From assembly GCA_900199505.1 (NCBI GenBank), contig FZQV01000019.1, forward strand, positions 1 to 46,888: a stretch of DNA of 46,888 nt, given 5' to 3'. The notes beneath the pieces are model-generated. The model was not told the origin of the DNA. It was given only the letters and a program-made list of their open reading frames with translations, and searched no databases. The stretch is from Ruaniaceae bacterium KH17 (GTDB lineage Bacteria > Actinomycetota > Actinomycetes > Actinomycetales > Actinomycetaceae). The position numbers were made by a program, and so were the translations under genes. Every line of letters begins with the position of its first letter. The stretch's first letter is position 1. This document shows positions 26,390 through 33,967 of this stretch, piece by piece.

Positions 26390-27075
26390 TGAAGATTCTG
26401 CTGGTCGAGGATGAGGCCACGTATCGCGAGACGCTCCAGTTCAAGCTGAACCGGGACGGGTACACGGTGGTGGCGGTGGCCAGTGGGACCTCCGCGCTGA
26501 CCACCTTCGACGATTCCTTCGATGTGGTGCTGCTCGATCTGATGCTGCCCGGGGTGAGTGGGATGGACGTGTGCCGCCAGATCCGTGCCACGAGCACGGT
26601 GCCGATCATCATGCTCACGGCGCGCGATGACGAGATTGATAAGGTGCTCGGGCTGGAGCTCGGCGCCGATGACTACGTGACGAAGCCGTACTCGTACCGA
26701 GAGTTGATGGCGCGGATTAACGCGGTGGCGCGCCGTGCGGCGGAGGCGGCCGGGCCGGTCACTGCGGATGAGTTGCTCGAGGTGGGGCCGGTGGTGATGT
26801 CTGTGGATCGGCACGAAGTGACCGTCCACGGCGAGTTGGTGCCGTTGCCGCTTCGCGAGTTTGAGCTGCTGGAGTTCTTGATGCGCAACCCGGATCGGGT
26901 CCTTACCCGCGGGCAGATCTTCGATCGCGTGTGGGGGCCGAACTTCATTGGCGACACGAAGACTTTGGACGTTCACGTGAAGCGGTTGCGTTCCAAGATC
27001 GAGGAGAATCCTGCGGAGCCGCTCCTGATCCAGACGGTGCGCGGCCTCGGCTACAAGCTCACCGTCCCGAAGTAG
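26389..27075 (+). CDS. regX3: RegX3-type response regulator
   Basis: An OmpR/PhoB-family regulator of 228 aa. The receiver domain has the acidic pair ED (residues 7-8), the phospho-acceptor Asp 50 in VLLDLMLPG, and the conserved Lys in YVTKPY. The C-terminal winged helix has the recognition region SKIEENPAEPLLIQTVRGLGY. Its start overlaps the kinase stop (TAATG). It would bind GTTCACC-like repeats such as those at 25170-25202. Confidence 0.95.
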   Translation: MKILLVEDEATYRETLQFKLNRDGYTVVAVASGTSALTTFDDSFDVVLLDLMLPGVSGMDVCRQIRATSTVPIIMLTARDDEIDKVLGLELGADDYVTKPYSYRELMARINAVARRAAEAAGPVTADELLEVGPVVMSVDRHEVTVHGELVPLPLREFELLEFLMRNPDRVLTRGQIFDRVWGPNFIGDTKTLDVHVKRLRSKIEENPAEPLLIQTVRGLGYKLTVPK

Positions 27076-27092
27076 CCCGGCGCCCGCCCGTG

Positions 27093-27123
27093 CGTTGAGC
27101 GAGGGCGCGGCCCGAGTCGAAAC
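27093..27123 (+). repeat. GGTTGAG/TCGAAAC-type repeat arm
   Basis: CGTTGAGCGAGG, then GAGTCGAAAC, just after the regX3 stop. It is a single arm of the family at 23450. Confidence 0.5.
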
Positions 27124-27162
27124 GTCACACGCGTCCACTGCCCCGCACACACGCCAAGCGGC

Positions 27163-27220
27163 GAAGTGGTAGCTGTACTGGCGTGCCATCGCTCTGAGAC
27201 GCCAACACAGCAACCACTTC
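27163..27220. repeat. Palindromic element Y, copy B (58 bp)
   Basis: Starts GAAGTGGTAGCTGTACTGGC and ends CAACCACTTC. It is the same length and plan as 7089-7146. Confidence 0.65.
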
Positions 27221-27271
27221 GGATTCACTTCAAGTGTCGCCCGCGCCCGGCCCCACCCCGCCCTCCTCCCG

Positions 27272-27337
27272 AACTTGTGCTACGAACCCCAGATTGGAAC
27301 TTCTCAATCGCGCCGAACGTGGGTGAGTAGCACGAGT
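27272..27337. repeat. Palindromic element X, copy B
   Basis: Begins GAACTTGTGCTACGA and ends GTAGCACGAGTC. The upstream GCCCGGCCCC matches the reverse complement of the flank of copy A, so the X-Y block is inverted here. Confidence 0.6.
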
Positions 27338-27379
27338 CCTCGGATCGCGGGCCTGGGCAAGGCGAGGCGGGGTCCGCGA

Positions 27380-27385
27380 TACCGT
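27380..27385 (+). promoter_or_regulatory. -10 (TACCGT) of purD, leaderless
   Basis: TACCGT, 7 nt, then ATG 27393. Confidence 0.5.
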
Positions 27386-27392
27386 TGACCCC

Positions 27393-28643
27393 ATGAATAT
27401 CCTTCTGCTCGGTTCGGGTGGGCGCGAGCACGCCATCGCCCGTGCTCTGGCTGCCGATCCGGCCACTGAGAACCTGTATGCCGCACCGGGGAACCCGGGT
27501 ATCGCAACCCTCGCGACCCTCCTTGACATCGATCCCACCGACGGCGCCGCCGTGGTCCGCGAAGCCCGCGCCCAAGATGTCGATCTCGTGGTGGTGGGGC
27601 CGGAGGCGCCGTTGGTTGCGGGGGTGGCGGACGCCGTCGTACATGCGGGGATCGCCTGCTTCGGTCCGAGTGCCCGCGCCGCCGAGCTGGAAGGTTCGAA
27701 GGCTTTTGCGAAGGAGATCATGGCGGCGGCGGGGGTGCCCACGGGCGATTCGCGTGTGTGCCGCACGATCGAGGATGTGGAGGCGGCGCTGGACGCGTTC
27801 GGTGCCCCGCACGTCGTGAAGGACGATGGCTTGGCCGCGGGCAAGGGCGTGGTGGTCACGAGCGATCGCGCCGAGGCGCTCGCCCACGCGGAGGCGTGCC
27901 TCGAGCACGGCCAGCTGGTGATCGAGGAGTACCTGGACGGCCCCGAGGTCTCGCTGTTTTGCATCTGCGATGGCGAGACGGTGGTGCCGCTGGCCCCCGC
28001 GCAGGATTTCAAGCGCGCGTATGAGGGCGATGCCGGTCCGAACACCGGCGGCATGGGTGCCTACTCGCCGCTGCCGTGGGCGCCGGAGGGCATGGTTGAG
28101 GAGATTGTGGCCACGGTGGCGCAGCCGGTGGTGGATGAGATGGCGCGCCGCGGCACGCCGTTCGTGGGGGTGCTCTATTGCGGGTTGGCGCTCACGAGCC
28201 GCGGCCTGCGCGTGATCGAGTTCAACGTGAGGTTTGGGGACCCGGAGACGCAATCGGTGCTGGCGCGGCTTTCGACGCCGCTGGGTGGGTTGCTTTATGC
28301 CGCGGCGCGGAGCGAACTGGCGGGCGCGCCCCGCCCCGAGTGGGGCGCCGGCGCCGCAGTCACGGTGGTGATCGCGGCGGAGGGCTACCCGGGTGCGGTG
28401 CGCACGGGCGATCCGATCGAGGGCATCGCGGAGGCGGAGGCGCTGGAGGGCGTGCACGTGTTGCACGCGGGAACTCGTATGGACGACGACGGCACGATCC
28501 GTTCCGCTGGTGGCCGCGTGCTGGGCGTCGTGGGCCAAGGCGCGGATATCGCCGAGGCTCGCGAGCGTGCCTACGCGGGCGTGGCGGAGATTAGCCTGGC
28601 CGGCTCGCACCACCGCCCGGACATCGCCGCCAGCGTGGGTTGA
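27393..28643 (+). CDS. purD: Phosphoribosylamine-glycine ligase
   Basis: ATP-grasp enzyme for the second step of purine synthesis: phosphoribosylamine plus glycine gives GAR. 416 aa. The N-domain reads NILLLGSGGREHAIARAL. The ATP-grasp part has PHVVKDDGLAAGKGVVV, and the metal-binding acidic residues are in VIEFNVRFGDPETQ. The C-terminal domain is complete. The final codons and TGA (GGTTGA) overlap a GGTTGAACGAGG sequence like the repeat family of this genome. First gene of the purD-C-S-Q cluster. Confidence 0.95.
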   Translation: MNILLLGSGGREHAIARALAADPATENLYAAPGNPGIATLATLLDIDPTDGAAVVREARAQDVDLVVVGPEAPLVAGVADAVVHAGIACFGPSARAAELEGSKAFAKEIMAAAGVPTGDSRVCRTIEDVEAALDAFGAPHVVKDDGLAAGKGVVVTSDRAEALAHAEACLEHGQLVIEEYLDGPEVSLFCICDGETVVPLAPAQDFKRAYEGDAGPNTGGMGAYSPLPWAPEGMVEEIVATVAQPVVDEMARRGTPFVGVLYCGLALTSRGLRVIEFNVRFGDPETQSVLARLSTPLGGLLYAAARSELAGAPRPEWGAGAAVTVVIAAEGYPGAVRTGDPIEGIAEAEALEGVHVLHAGTRMDDDGTIRSAGGRVLGVVGQGADIAEARERAYAGVAEISLAGSHHRPDIAASVG

Positions 28644-28821
28644 ACGAGGGCAGAGCCCGCGACGGAAGCACGGTTCGTCATTCTGTGCGGAGGCGCCTCT
28701 GTCATTTCGGCCCCTCGGCCAGCCCGATTCGCGCCGTCTCACGGCGCTTCGCTCGCTTACCGTCTGTGCTGTGACATGCGAGAATGGAACCATCCTTTCC
28801 ATTCCCCTGCGGGAGGCGCTC

Positions 28822-29721
28822 ATGTACAACCTTGATGGCTGGGCCCATGTGTCCTCGGGCAAGGTGCGGGATCTATACGTTCCGCAGGATCCGCGGGGGT
28901 ATGGCACGGGCAATGTGATGCTTGTGGTGTCGTCCGACCGGATCTCGGCGTTCGATTTCGTGTTGCCCACGCCGATTCCGGATAAGGGGAAGATTCTTAA
29001 CCAACTCTCGCTGTGGTGGTTCCACCAGTTGCGCGATGTGGTGCCGAACCACGTGGTGAGCCTGGATGTCCCTCAAGAGGTCGAGGGCAGGGCAATCATT
29101 TGCCGGAAGCTGAGCATGGCACCGATCGAGTGCGTGGCACGTGGCTACATCACCGGTTCGGGGATCGTCGAGTACCAGGCCACAGGCGAGGTGTGCGGCG
29201 TGCCATTGCCGGCGGGCCTGCGCGAGGCTGATCAGCTGCCAGAGCCGATTTTCACGCCCGCTGGCAAGGCCGCCGTCGGGGAGCATGACGAGAACATCAC
29301 CTTCGAGGAGACGGCCCGGCGCGTGGGCCGGGCGCAGGCGGAGGCGCTGCGTGAGGTGACGCTCGATGTCTATGCGCGGGCAGTGGAGATTGCCGCTGAA
29401 CGTGGGCTGATCGTTGCGGATACCAAGTTCGAGTTCGGGCTGGCTGATGAGGCTCGTAACCCCGCCGATCTGATTCTCGCGGACGAGGTGTTGACGCCGG
29501 ATTCGTCGCGGTACTGGGCCGTAGATGAGTGGGAGCCGGGCCGAGTGCAGCAGAGCTTCGATAAGCAGTTCGTGCGCGATTGGCTGCTCTCGCCGGCCTC
29601 GGGCTGGGACCGCGCCTCGGATGCGCCGCCGCCCCCGTTGCCGGATGAGATCGTCGAGAAGACTCGGGAGCGCTACCTGGAGGCGTTCCGCCGCCTCACA
29701 GGAGAGGACCCCAAGCTCTGA
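28822..29721 (+). CDS. purC: SAICAR synthetase
   Basis: Phosphoribosylaminoimidazole-succinocarboxamide synthase, 299 aa. Recognisable motifs are GKVRDLY, SSDRISAFD, KLSMAPIECVARGYITGSG and DTKFEFG. GGGAGG (28811-28816) precedes the ATG 28822, which gives the usual N-terminus; the frame is open further upstream but that part is a shadow. The 178-bp gap from purD contains a fragment resembling the CATTCTGCGCGGAG repeat (about 28677-28692). Confidence 0.95.
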   Translation: MYNLDGWAHVSSGKVRDLYVPQDPRGYGTGNVMLVVSSDRISAFDFVLPTPIPDKGKILNQLSLWWFHQLRDVVPNHVVSLDVPQEVEGRAIICRKLSMAPIECVARGYITGSGIVEYQATGEVCGVPLPAGLREADQLPEPIFTPAGKAAVGEHDENITFEETARRVGRAQAEALREVTLDVYARAVEIAAERGLIVADTKFEFGLADEARNPADLILADEVLTPDSSRYWAVDEWEPGRVQQSFDKQFVRDWLLSPASGWDRASDAPPPPLPDEIVEKTRERYLEAFRRLTGEDPKL

Positions 29722-29725
29722 CGTT

Positions 29726-29760
29726 GGTTGAGCGTAGTCGCGAAGCGGCGAAGTCGAAAC
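29726..29760 (+). repeat. GGTTGAG/TCGAAAC-type repeat arm
   Basis: GGTTGAGCGTAGTCGCGAAG and then AAGTCGAAAC, just after the purC stop. Confidence 0.55.
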
Positions 29761-29854
29761 TTGCAGAGTGACCCGGCGCAGCCGTTCCGGATGCTGGCGG
29801 ATGCTGTGACCGGCGGGAAGCTCGCGGTAGCCTGGGCGCGAAAGAGGAGGCACA

Positions 29855-30106
29855 GTGGGACGTATCGTCGTTGAGGTTATGCCGAAGCCGGAGCTGCTCG
29901 ATCCGCAGGGTAAGGCGGTGGCGGGTGCGCTACAGCGTTTGGGCATCGATGATTTCTCGGGCGCGCGCCAGGGCAAGCGTTTCGAGTTGAGCGTGGACGG
30001 TGAAGTCACCGAGCAGCACCTCGTGGCGGCCCGTGAGGCGGCCGAGACGCTCCTCTCGAACCCGATCATTGAGGATGTCGTCGCGGTGACGGCGGTGGCA
30101 GAGTGA
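29855..30106 (+). CDS. purS: FGAM synthase subunit PurS
   Basis: An 83-aa subunit of the three-part PurSQL FGAM synthase. It begins [20 protein letters not shown] and ends with the family's [18 protein letters not shown] is the RBS of the GTG start, and TAGCCT at 29828 is a possible -10. The end overlaps purQ by 4 bp (GTGA). Confidence 0.94.
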   Translation: MGRIVVEVMPKPELLDPQGKAVAGALQRLGIDDFSGARQGKRFELSVDGEVTEQHLVAAREAAETLLSNPIIEDVVAVTAVAE

Positions 30107-30801
30107 AGATCGGCGTCATCACCTTCCCGGGTTCGCTGGATGATCGGGATGCCGCCCGTGCGGTGGCGCTTGGCGGCGGCGAGGCGGTGTCGCTGTGGCA
30201 CAACGATTCGAACCTGCACGGCGTGGACGCGGTGATCATCCCCGGCGGCTTCTCGTACGGTGACTACCTGCGTTGCGGCGCGATCTCGAGCTTCTCCCCG
30301 GTGATGGAATCGGTGGTGGATGCGGCGCGTTCGGGCATGCCGGTGCTGGGCATCTGTAACGGCTTCCAGATTCTGTGCGAGGCGCACCTCCTGCCGGGCG
30401 CCCTCGCCCGCAACGAGAGCCAGCTGTTTGGCTGCCGCGATCAGGAGTTGATCGTGGAGGCGGTGGATACTCGCTGGACCAGCGCGTATGAGCAGGGCCA
30501 GCGGATCACGATCCCGTTGAAGAACGGTGAGGGCCGGTACACGGCGTCCAAGCGCACGTTGGACGAGCTCGAAGCCACGGGCCGAGTGGTGGTTCGTTAC
30601 GCGGGCGGTAACCCGAATGGTTCGGCCCGGAATATTGCGGGTGTCTGCAACGAAGAGGGCAACGTGGTGGGCCTCATGCCGCACCCAGAGCACGCGGTGG
30701 AGACCGGTTTTGGTCCCGACGGCGTCCTCGGCCCCCGCACGGGCGCGGATGGCCGCGGCTTCTTCGATTCGATCATCGCCGGAGTCCTCGCCTCCCATTG
30801 A
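30103..30801 (+). CDS. purQ: FGAM synthase glutaminase subunit PurQ
   Basis: Class I glutamine amidotransferase that feeds ammonia to PurL; 232 aa. The nucleophile is Cys 85 in GICNGFQIL, and the His/Glu pair is in MPHPEHA (His 194, Glu 196). The N-terminus reads [18 protein letters not shown]. Its last 84 bp are duplicated 1.56 kb downstream. purL, the usual next gene and partner, is not in this window; an antitoxin-PIN module follows instead. Confidence 0.95.
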   Translation: MKIGVITFPGSLDDRDAARAVALGGGEAVSLWHNDSNLHGVDAVIIPGGFSYGDYLRCGAISSFSPVMESVVDAARSGMPVLGICNGFQILCEAHLLPGALARNESQLFGCRDQELIVEAVDTRWTSAYEQGQRITIPLKNGEGRYTASKRTLDELEATGRVVVRYAGGNPNGSARNIAGVCNEEGNVVGLMPHPEHAVETGFGPDGVLGPRTGADGRGFFDSIIAGVLASH

Positions 30802-30856
30802 GCGTGGCTCTGCTTCGATGCGTAGCCGTCAAGAGACTGGCTCAAGTCTGCAAGTT
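30717..30856 (+). repeat. 140-bp direct repeat, left copy (purQ 3' end)
   Basis: Matches 32275-32414 at an offset of 1558 bp with four mismatches by eye. It covers the last 28 codons of purQ and 55 bp beyond. It frames the antitoxin-PIN module. Confidence 0.9.
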
Positions 30857-30927
30857 AAGTAGCTCAGACCTGCAAGTCAGGTGGCTCAAGAGATGCATTC
30901 GTAATAGCTCCAATCTGCAAGTTGGTC
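30839..30927 (+). repeat. Degenerate 22-bp tandem repeats (4 units)
   Basis: Units begin at 30839, 30861, 30883 and 30906. They share a core like GCTCAAGTCTGCAAGTT; the third is degenerate. Related units follow the right-hand purQ copy at 32397-32450. Confidence 0.7.
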
Positions 30928-30971
30928 CGCTAGCTATTTCCTCTAGACAACCGCGCCAATGCGGCCGTAGA

Positions 30972-30991
30972 GTTTCACTTGTAAGTGAAAC
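30972..30991. promoter_or_regulatory. 20-bp palindrome, candidate operator
   Basis: GTTTCACTT-GT-AAGTGAAAC: 9-bp perfect arms, 56 bp upstream of the antitoxin start. A binding site for the HTH antitoxin is likely by analogy with other modules. Confidence 0.6.
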
Positions 30992-31046
30992 CAATCGTCA
31001 TGGGCCGTACTACGGGTAACCAGGGCAACCTAACTAGGGGACACAG

Positions 31047-31475
31047 ATGGCTCACGCGCTAATGTCACGAGGAACGCTCATCGTTGATGAGGTACTGCAG
31101 TCGAGTGCGGTCGAGGCCGTTGAGGCGGTAGGTGACCGGCGCCCACGGGGCACAGTATTGCAGCTGAAGTCGGGTGACGATCTTGAGTTGGGTGAGGAGT
31201 TGTCCCGGTTCATTCTTGACGTCGTTGCGAGGGTTGCTCAAGGTGGCTCGGTCGCGATTCAGACGGTCCCCGAAGTCCTGACCACCTCGACGGCCGCCAG
31301 GATGCTTGGGGTTTCACGGCCCACGTTGATGAAGCTCATCAAGAAGGGTGATCTTCCTGCGACGATGGTGGGTACCCATCATCGTGTGCTCCACACGGAT
31401 CTAGTCAAGCTCCGCGAGGTGCGTGAGGCAGAGCGCCACGCGGCGATCGAGAGCCTGCTCGAACTCGAGGGCTGA
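31047..31475 (+). CDS. Excisionase-type HTH antitoxin
   Basis: A 142-aa protein. The C-terminal half has a MerR/excisionase-type HTH (TSTAARMLGVSRPTLMKLIK, then GDLPATMVGTHHRV; about residues 84-118). Such proteins pair with a following PIN protein in actinobacteria, for example Rv3750c with Rv3749c. The N-terminal half has no domain I recognise. AGGGGACAC is a weak RBS. It is separated from the toxin by 40 bp. Predicted role: binds and inhibits the toxin and represses the operon. Confidence 0.8.
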   Translation: MAHALMSRGTLIVDEVLQSSAVEAVEAVGDRRPRGTVLQLKSGDDLELGEELSRFILDVVARVAQGGSVAIQTVPEVLTTSTAARMLGVSRPTLMKLIKKGDLPATMVGTHHRVLHTDLVKLREVREAERHAAIESLLELEG

Positions 31476-31515
31476 GCAACCCTGGCGTGTCAGTCTGGAT
31501 CGATAGTGTGGAGAG

Positions 31516-32154
31516 ATGGGTCCGCAGGTTGCATTCATTGACGCGAACGTCATCTTCTCGAAGACGTTGCGCGATTGGATCTGCCTGCTAAGGCTTGAGA
31601 CGGGCGGTCACTTGTTTGTCCTTCATACTTCTGAGGAGGCGCTTACCGAGGCGGCGTACAAGCTACGCAAGAAGATGCCGGATGCTCCTGGGGATTCGAT
31701 TCGCAGCATCATCGAGCATGTACGGAATGCAGTCGATGACATCGTCGTCTCATTCCCAAGCGGTGCGTCTTTCCCTGGTGCAGACAAGGATGATCGCTAT
31801 ATTCACGCGGCGGCGAAGGCCTCCGGTGCGGACTATCTGCTGACGCAAGATGCGGGTTTTGCTGGGATCGACCCGGATCTCTTGCCATACGAGGTGATCA
31901 CGCCAGACTTGTTTTTCGCGCTGGTTGCCGCCAATAATCCCGCTGCTACGGATCGCGTGATCCGGCGTCAACTGAAGTATTTCGATAGCAAACCTGACGT
32001 GAAAGGACTTTCAGAAGCACTCATGGATGCGAAATGTGAGATCTTCGCTGAATCCGTCAAGCGGCACCTCGAACGCATGGCACATGGGCAATCCACTGCA
32101 GGCCTCAGCCAGCAGGTACTGAAGGAGTGCTCCGGACAGGTGGGGTGCAACTGA
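31516..32154 (+). CDS. PIN-domain toxin (VapC50-like)
   Basis: A 212-aa PIN protein. Acidic residues are visible in AFIDANVIFS (Asp 9), in the EEALTEAAYKL helix, in DKDDRYIHAAA and in LLTQDAG. It is longer than classical VapC, with a C-terminal extension of about 70 aa (helical, ending CSGQVGCN), like Rv3749c-type toxins. It is predicted to cleave RNA. With the upstream HTH protein it forms a module between duplicated purQ ends, which suggests it arrived or is maintained as a unit. Confidence 0.82.
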   Translation: MGPQVAFIDANVIFSKTLRDWICLLRLETGGHLFVLHTSEEALTEAAYKLRKKMPDAPGDSIRSIIEHVRNAVDDIVVSFPSGASFPGADKDDRYIHAAAKASGADYLLTQDAGFAGIDPDLLPYEVITPDLFFALVAANNPAATDRVIRRQLKYFDSKPDVKGLSEALMDAKCEIFAESVKRHLERMAHGQSTAGLSQQVLKECSGQVGCN

Positions 32155-32274
32155 CGACGTGGTCGTTTGCTTCCGTGGCCATGGATGGTGGGGCTTCGGT
32201 GGTTGAAGGCATACCTGTAACTCCTTGTTCTCGGCCTCGAAGCTGAAGGTATACCTCTAACAACGCAGCAGAGT

Positions 32275-32414
32275 CGACGGCGTTCTCGGCCCCCGCACGG
32301 GCGCGGATGGCCGCGGCTTCTTCGATTCGATCATCGCCGGAGTCCTCGCCTCCCATTGAGCATGGCTTTGCTTCGATGCGTAGCCGTCAAGAGACTGGCT
32401 CAAGTCTGCGAGTT
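32275..32414 (+). repeat. 140-bp direct repeat, right copy
   Basis: Second copy of 30717-30856, about 97 percent identical by eye. Together they flank about 1.42 kb. Confidence 0.9.
32276..32359 (+). pseudogene. Duplicated purQ 3' fragment
   Basis: Encodes [20 protein letters not shown] and the rest of the PurQ C-terminus through its TGA, with one silent change. It has no start and is not a gene. Confidence 0.9.
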
Positions 32415-32497
32415 GTGTCGCTCAAATCCGTAGTTGTTGAAGCTCAAATCCTCGGGCACGCGGTGATGGCTCATCCGGGTGCCGCAAGCTGAGCGGC

Positions 32498-32503
32498 TAA
32501 GCT
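32498..32503 (+). promoter_or_regulatory. -10 (TAAGCT) of manA, leaderless
   Basis: TAAGCT, 6 nt, then ATG 32510. Confidence 0.55.
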
Positions 32504-32509
32504 GGCGCG

Positions 32510-33709
32510 ATGGAGTTGTTGAAGCCCTGGGTCAAGCGGGATGCATGGGGATCTACTGATCTCATCCCCGAGTTCCTCGGCACTGCGGCCGACGGCGATC
32601 CCTGGTCTGAGCTTTGGTACGGCACCCATGTGGATGGTCCCACGGGCACGTCTGCGGGGGTGAACCTTCGGGAGTTCATTCAACGTGATCCGGCTCCGGC
32701 GCTCGGCAGTGGTGTGGTCTATGCATTCGGCGATCAGTTGCCGTTCATGGCGAAACTGATCGCGACATCTCAGCCGCTGTCGCTTCAGGTGCATCCCACG
32801 AAGGAGATCGCTCGGGAAGGATATCTGCGCGAGGAGCTTCTCGGAGTCGAGCGAACCTCGCCGAATCGTTCATATCGGGATATGAACCACAAGCCGGAGA
32901 TGCTCTATGCGCTCACGGACTTCGAGGCACTGGTGGGTTTCCGCGTGCCGCGTCGGGCGCGCCAGTTGCTGGGTGGCTTGGATTGTGAGTTAGCGGAGAA
33001 CCTGCGCCGCCGGCTGAACCTCTCGACTGTGCGCGGCGGAATGCGTTCTTTGGTGGCGTGGCTGTTTGATCCAGATTCGCCGGTGACCGCGGAGGCGGTG
33101 AGTGAGTTCGTCGAGGCGAGCGCTGCACGCCTGGCGAGTGGGAACACGCCCTCGGTGCGCACGGATCGGATGATCGCGCGCCTCGCCGAGTTGTATCCGG
33201 GTGATCCTGGGATCGTGGTCGCCTTCTTGATGAACCCGGTGTCGTTACGTCCGGGGGAGTGCGTGTACATTCCGCCGCGAATGATCCACTCGTACTCATC
33301 GGGGATGGGGATTGAGGTCATGGCGACCTCGGACAACGTGATTCGTGCGGGCCTCACACAGAAGCATGTGGATGCGGCGCAACTCGTGGAGATCGCCGAG
33401 TTCTCGGCGTTGCCTCCGATGCGCCTGGCTCCGGAGCATCCCACGGAGAGCACGGATCGCTTCTTTGCGCCGGCCCAAGAGTTCTGGCTCTCGGCGACGC
33501 ATGCCGAGGGCAGCGAGGTGTGGGTTCCCGGGGAGGGGCCACGGATCGTGATCTGCACGGAGGGTACGGTGCGCGTGCGTACGGAGCTTCCATTCGGCGG
33601 GCGCGAGGCGCTGGAACTGCAACGTGGCGAGGCGGCGTTCGTTGCGGCCGCTGAGGAGAAGCTCTACGTGAGCGGGGCCGGGCGCATCGCCCAGTGCGCA
33701 ACTCCGTAA
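32510..33709 (+). CDS. manA: Mannose-6-phosphate isomerase, class I
   Basis: Interconverts mannose-6-phosphate and fructose-6-phosphate; zinc enzyme of 399 aa. Zinc ligands are in LSLQVHPTKE (Gln, His), HKPEM (Glu) and PPRMIHSYSSG (His). WGSTDL and ELWYGTHVDGP are family motifs. It supplies GDP-mannose synthesis together with a phosphomannomutase; the frameshifted phosphohexomutase at 13.4 kb may be a candidate. Monocistronic and leaderless. It is followed by an unusual DnaA-box cluster. Confidence 0.94.
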   Translation: MELLKPWVKRDAWGSTDLIPEFLGTAADGDPWSELWYGTHVDGPTGTSAGVNLREFIQRDPAPALGSGVVYAFGDQLPFMAKLIATSQPLSLQVHPTKEIAREGYLREELLGVERTSPNRSYRDMNHKPEMLYALTDFEALVGFRVPRRARQLLGGLDCELAENLRRRLNLSTVRGGMRSLVAWLFDPDSPVTAEAVSEFVEASAARLASGNTPSVRTDRMIARLAELYPGDPGIVVAFLMNPVSLRPGECVYIPPRMIHSYSSGMGIEVMATSDNVIRAGLTQKHVDAAQLVEIAEFSALPPMRLAPEHPTESTDRFFAPAQEFWLSATHAEGSEVWVPGEGPRIVICTEGTVRVRTELPFGGREALELQRGEAAFVAAAEEKLYVSGAGRIAQCATP

Positions 33710-33744
33710 TCTCACGGAATTCTCCTCTCGTGCCTGTGTATATC

Positions 33745-33933
33745 TGTGGATAGACGAACCCAACCCTCAAGTTCCACATGAGGCGAATATGCTGCGTCGG
33801 ACGGCGAATTCTGACCTTTTCGTTGGAATTTCAACGATTTAGTGGTAACGGGCCGGTAACGAGCGGATATCCACAAGGAATTCCGCATGATTCCGTTGTC
33901 GTCCACACCCCTGTGGATGGAGTCTGTGGATAA
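33745..33933. promoter_or_regulatory. Cluster of five DnaA-box-like sequences
   Basis: TGTGGATAG (33745-33753), ATATCCACA (33867-33875), TCGTCCACA (33899-33907), TGTGGATGG (33912-33920) and TGTGGATAA (33925-33933). The last is a perfect TTATCCACA on the minus strand. They lie in the 258-bp gap between convergent manA and the LuxR gene, where no promoter is expected. No dnaA, dnaN or rpmH is nearby. Confidence 0.5.
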
Positions 33934-33967
33934 CTTCCCTTCCGTAGCCATGCTGGCACGGATGCGA

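Larger units (their letters stand above)
27076..27392. other. Gene-free gap with three repeats
   Basis: No convincing ORF. It holds a GGTTGAG/TCGAAAC arm (27093-27123), element Y (27163-27220), element X (27272-27337) and the purD promoter. Confidence 0.6.
32155..32509. other. Gene-free gap: purQ remnant and repeats
   Basis: It contains two copies of an 18-bp sequence, TGAAGG-C/T-ATACCT-G/C-TAAC (32204-32221 and 32244-32261), the purQ 3' copy, degenerate 22-bp repeats and the manA promoter. No intact gene. Confidence 0.65.

Noticed and set aside
28873-30798. 641-aa minus-strand frame
   Set aside because: Shadow of purC-purS-purQ.
30839-30927. CRISPR array
   Set aside because: The 22-bp units are tandem, without unique spacers, and degenerate; no cas genes are nearby.
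30798-31019. 73-aa ORF after purQ
   Set aside because: It is made of the 22-bp repeats and palindrome; no RBS or family.
33745-33933. Chromosomal origin oriC
   Set aside because: Only five loose boxes, no dnaA, dnaN, rpmH or AT-rich unwinding region; reported as a DnaA-box cluster only.
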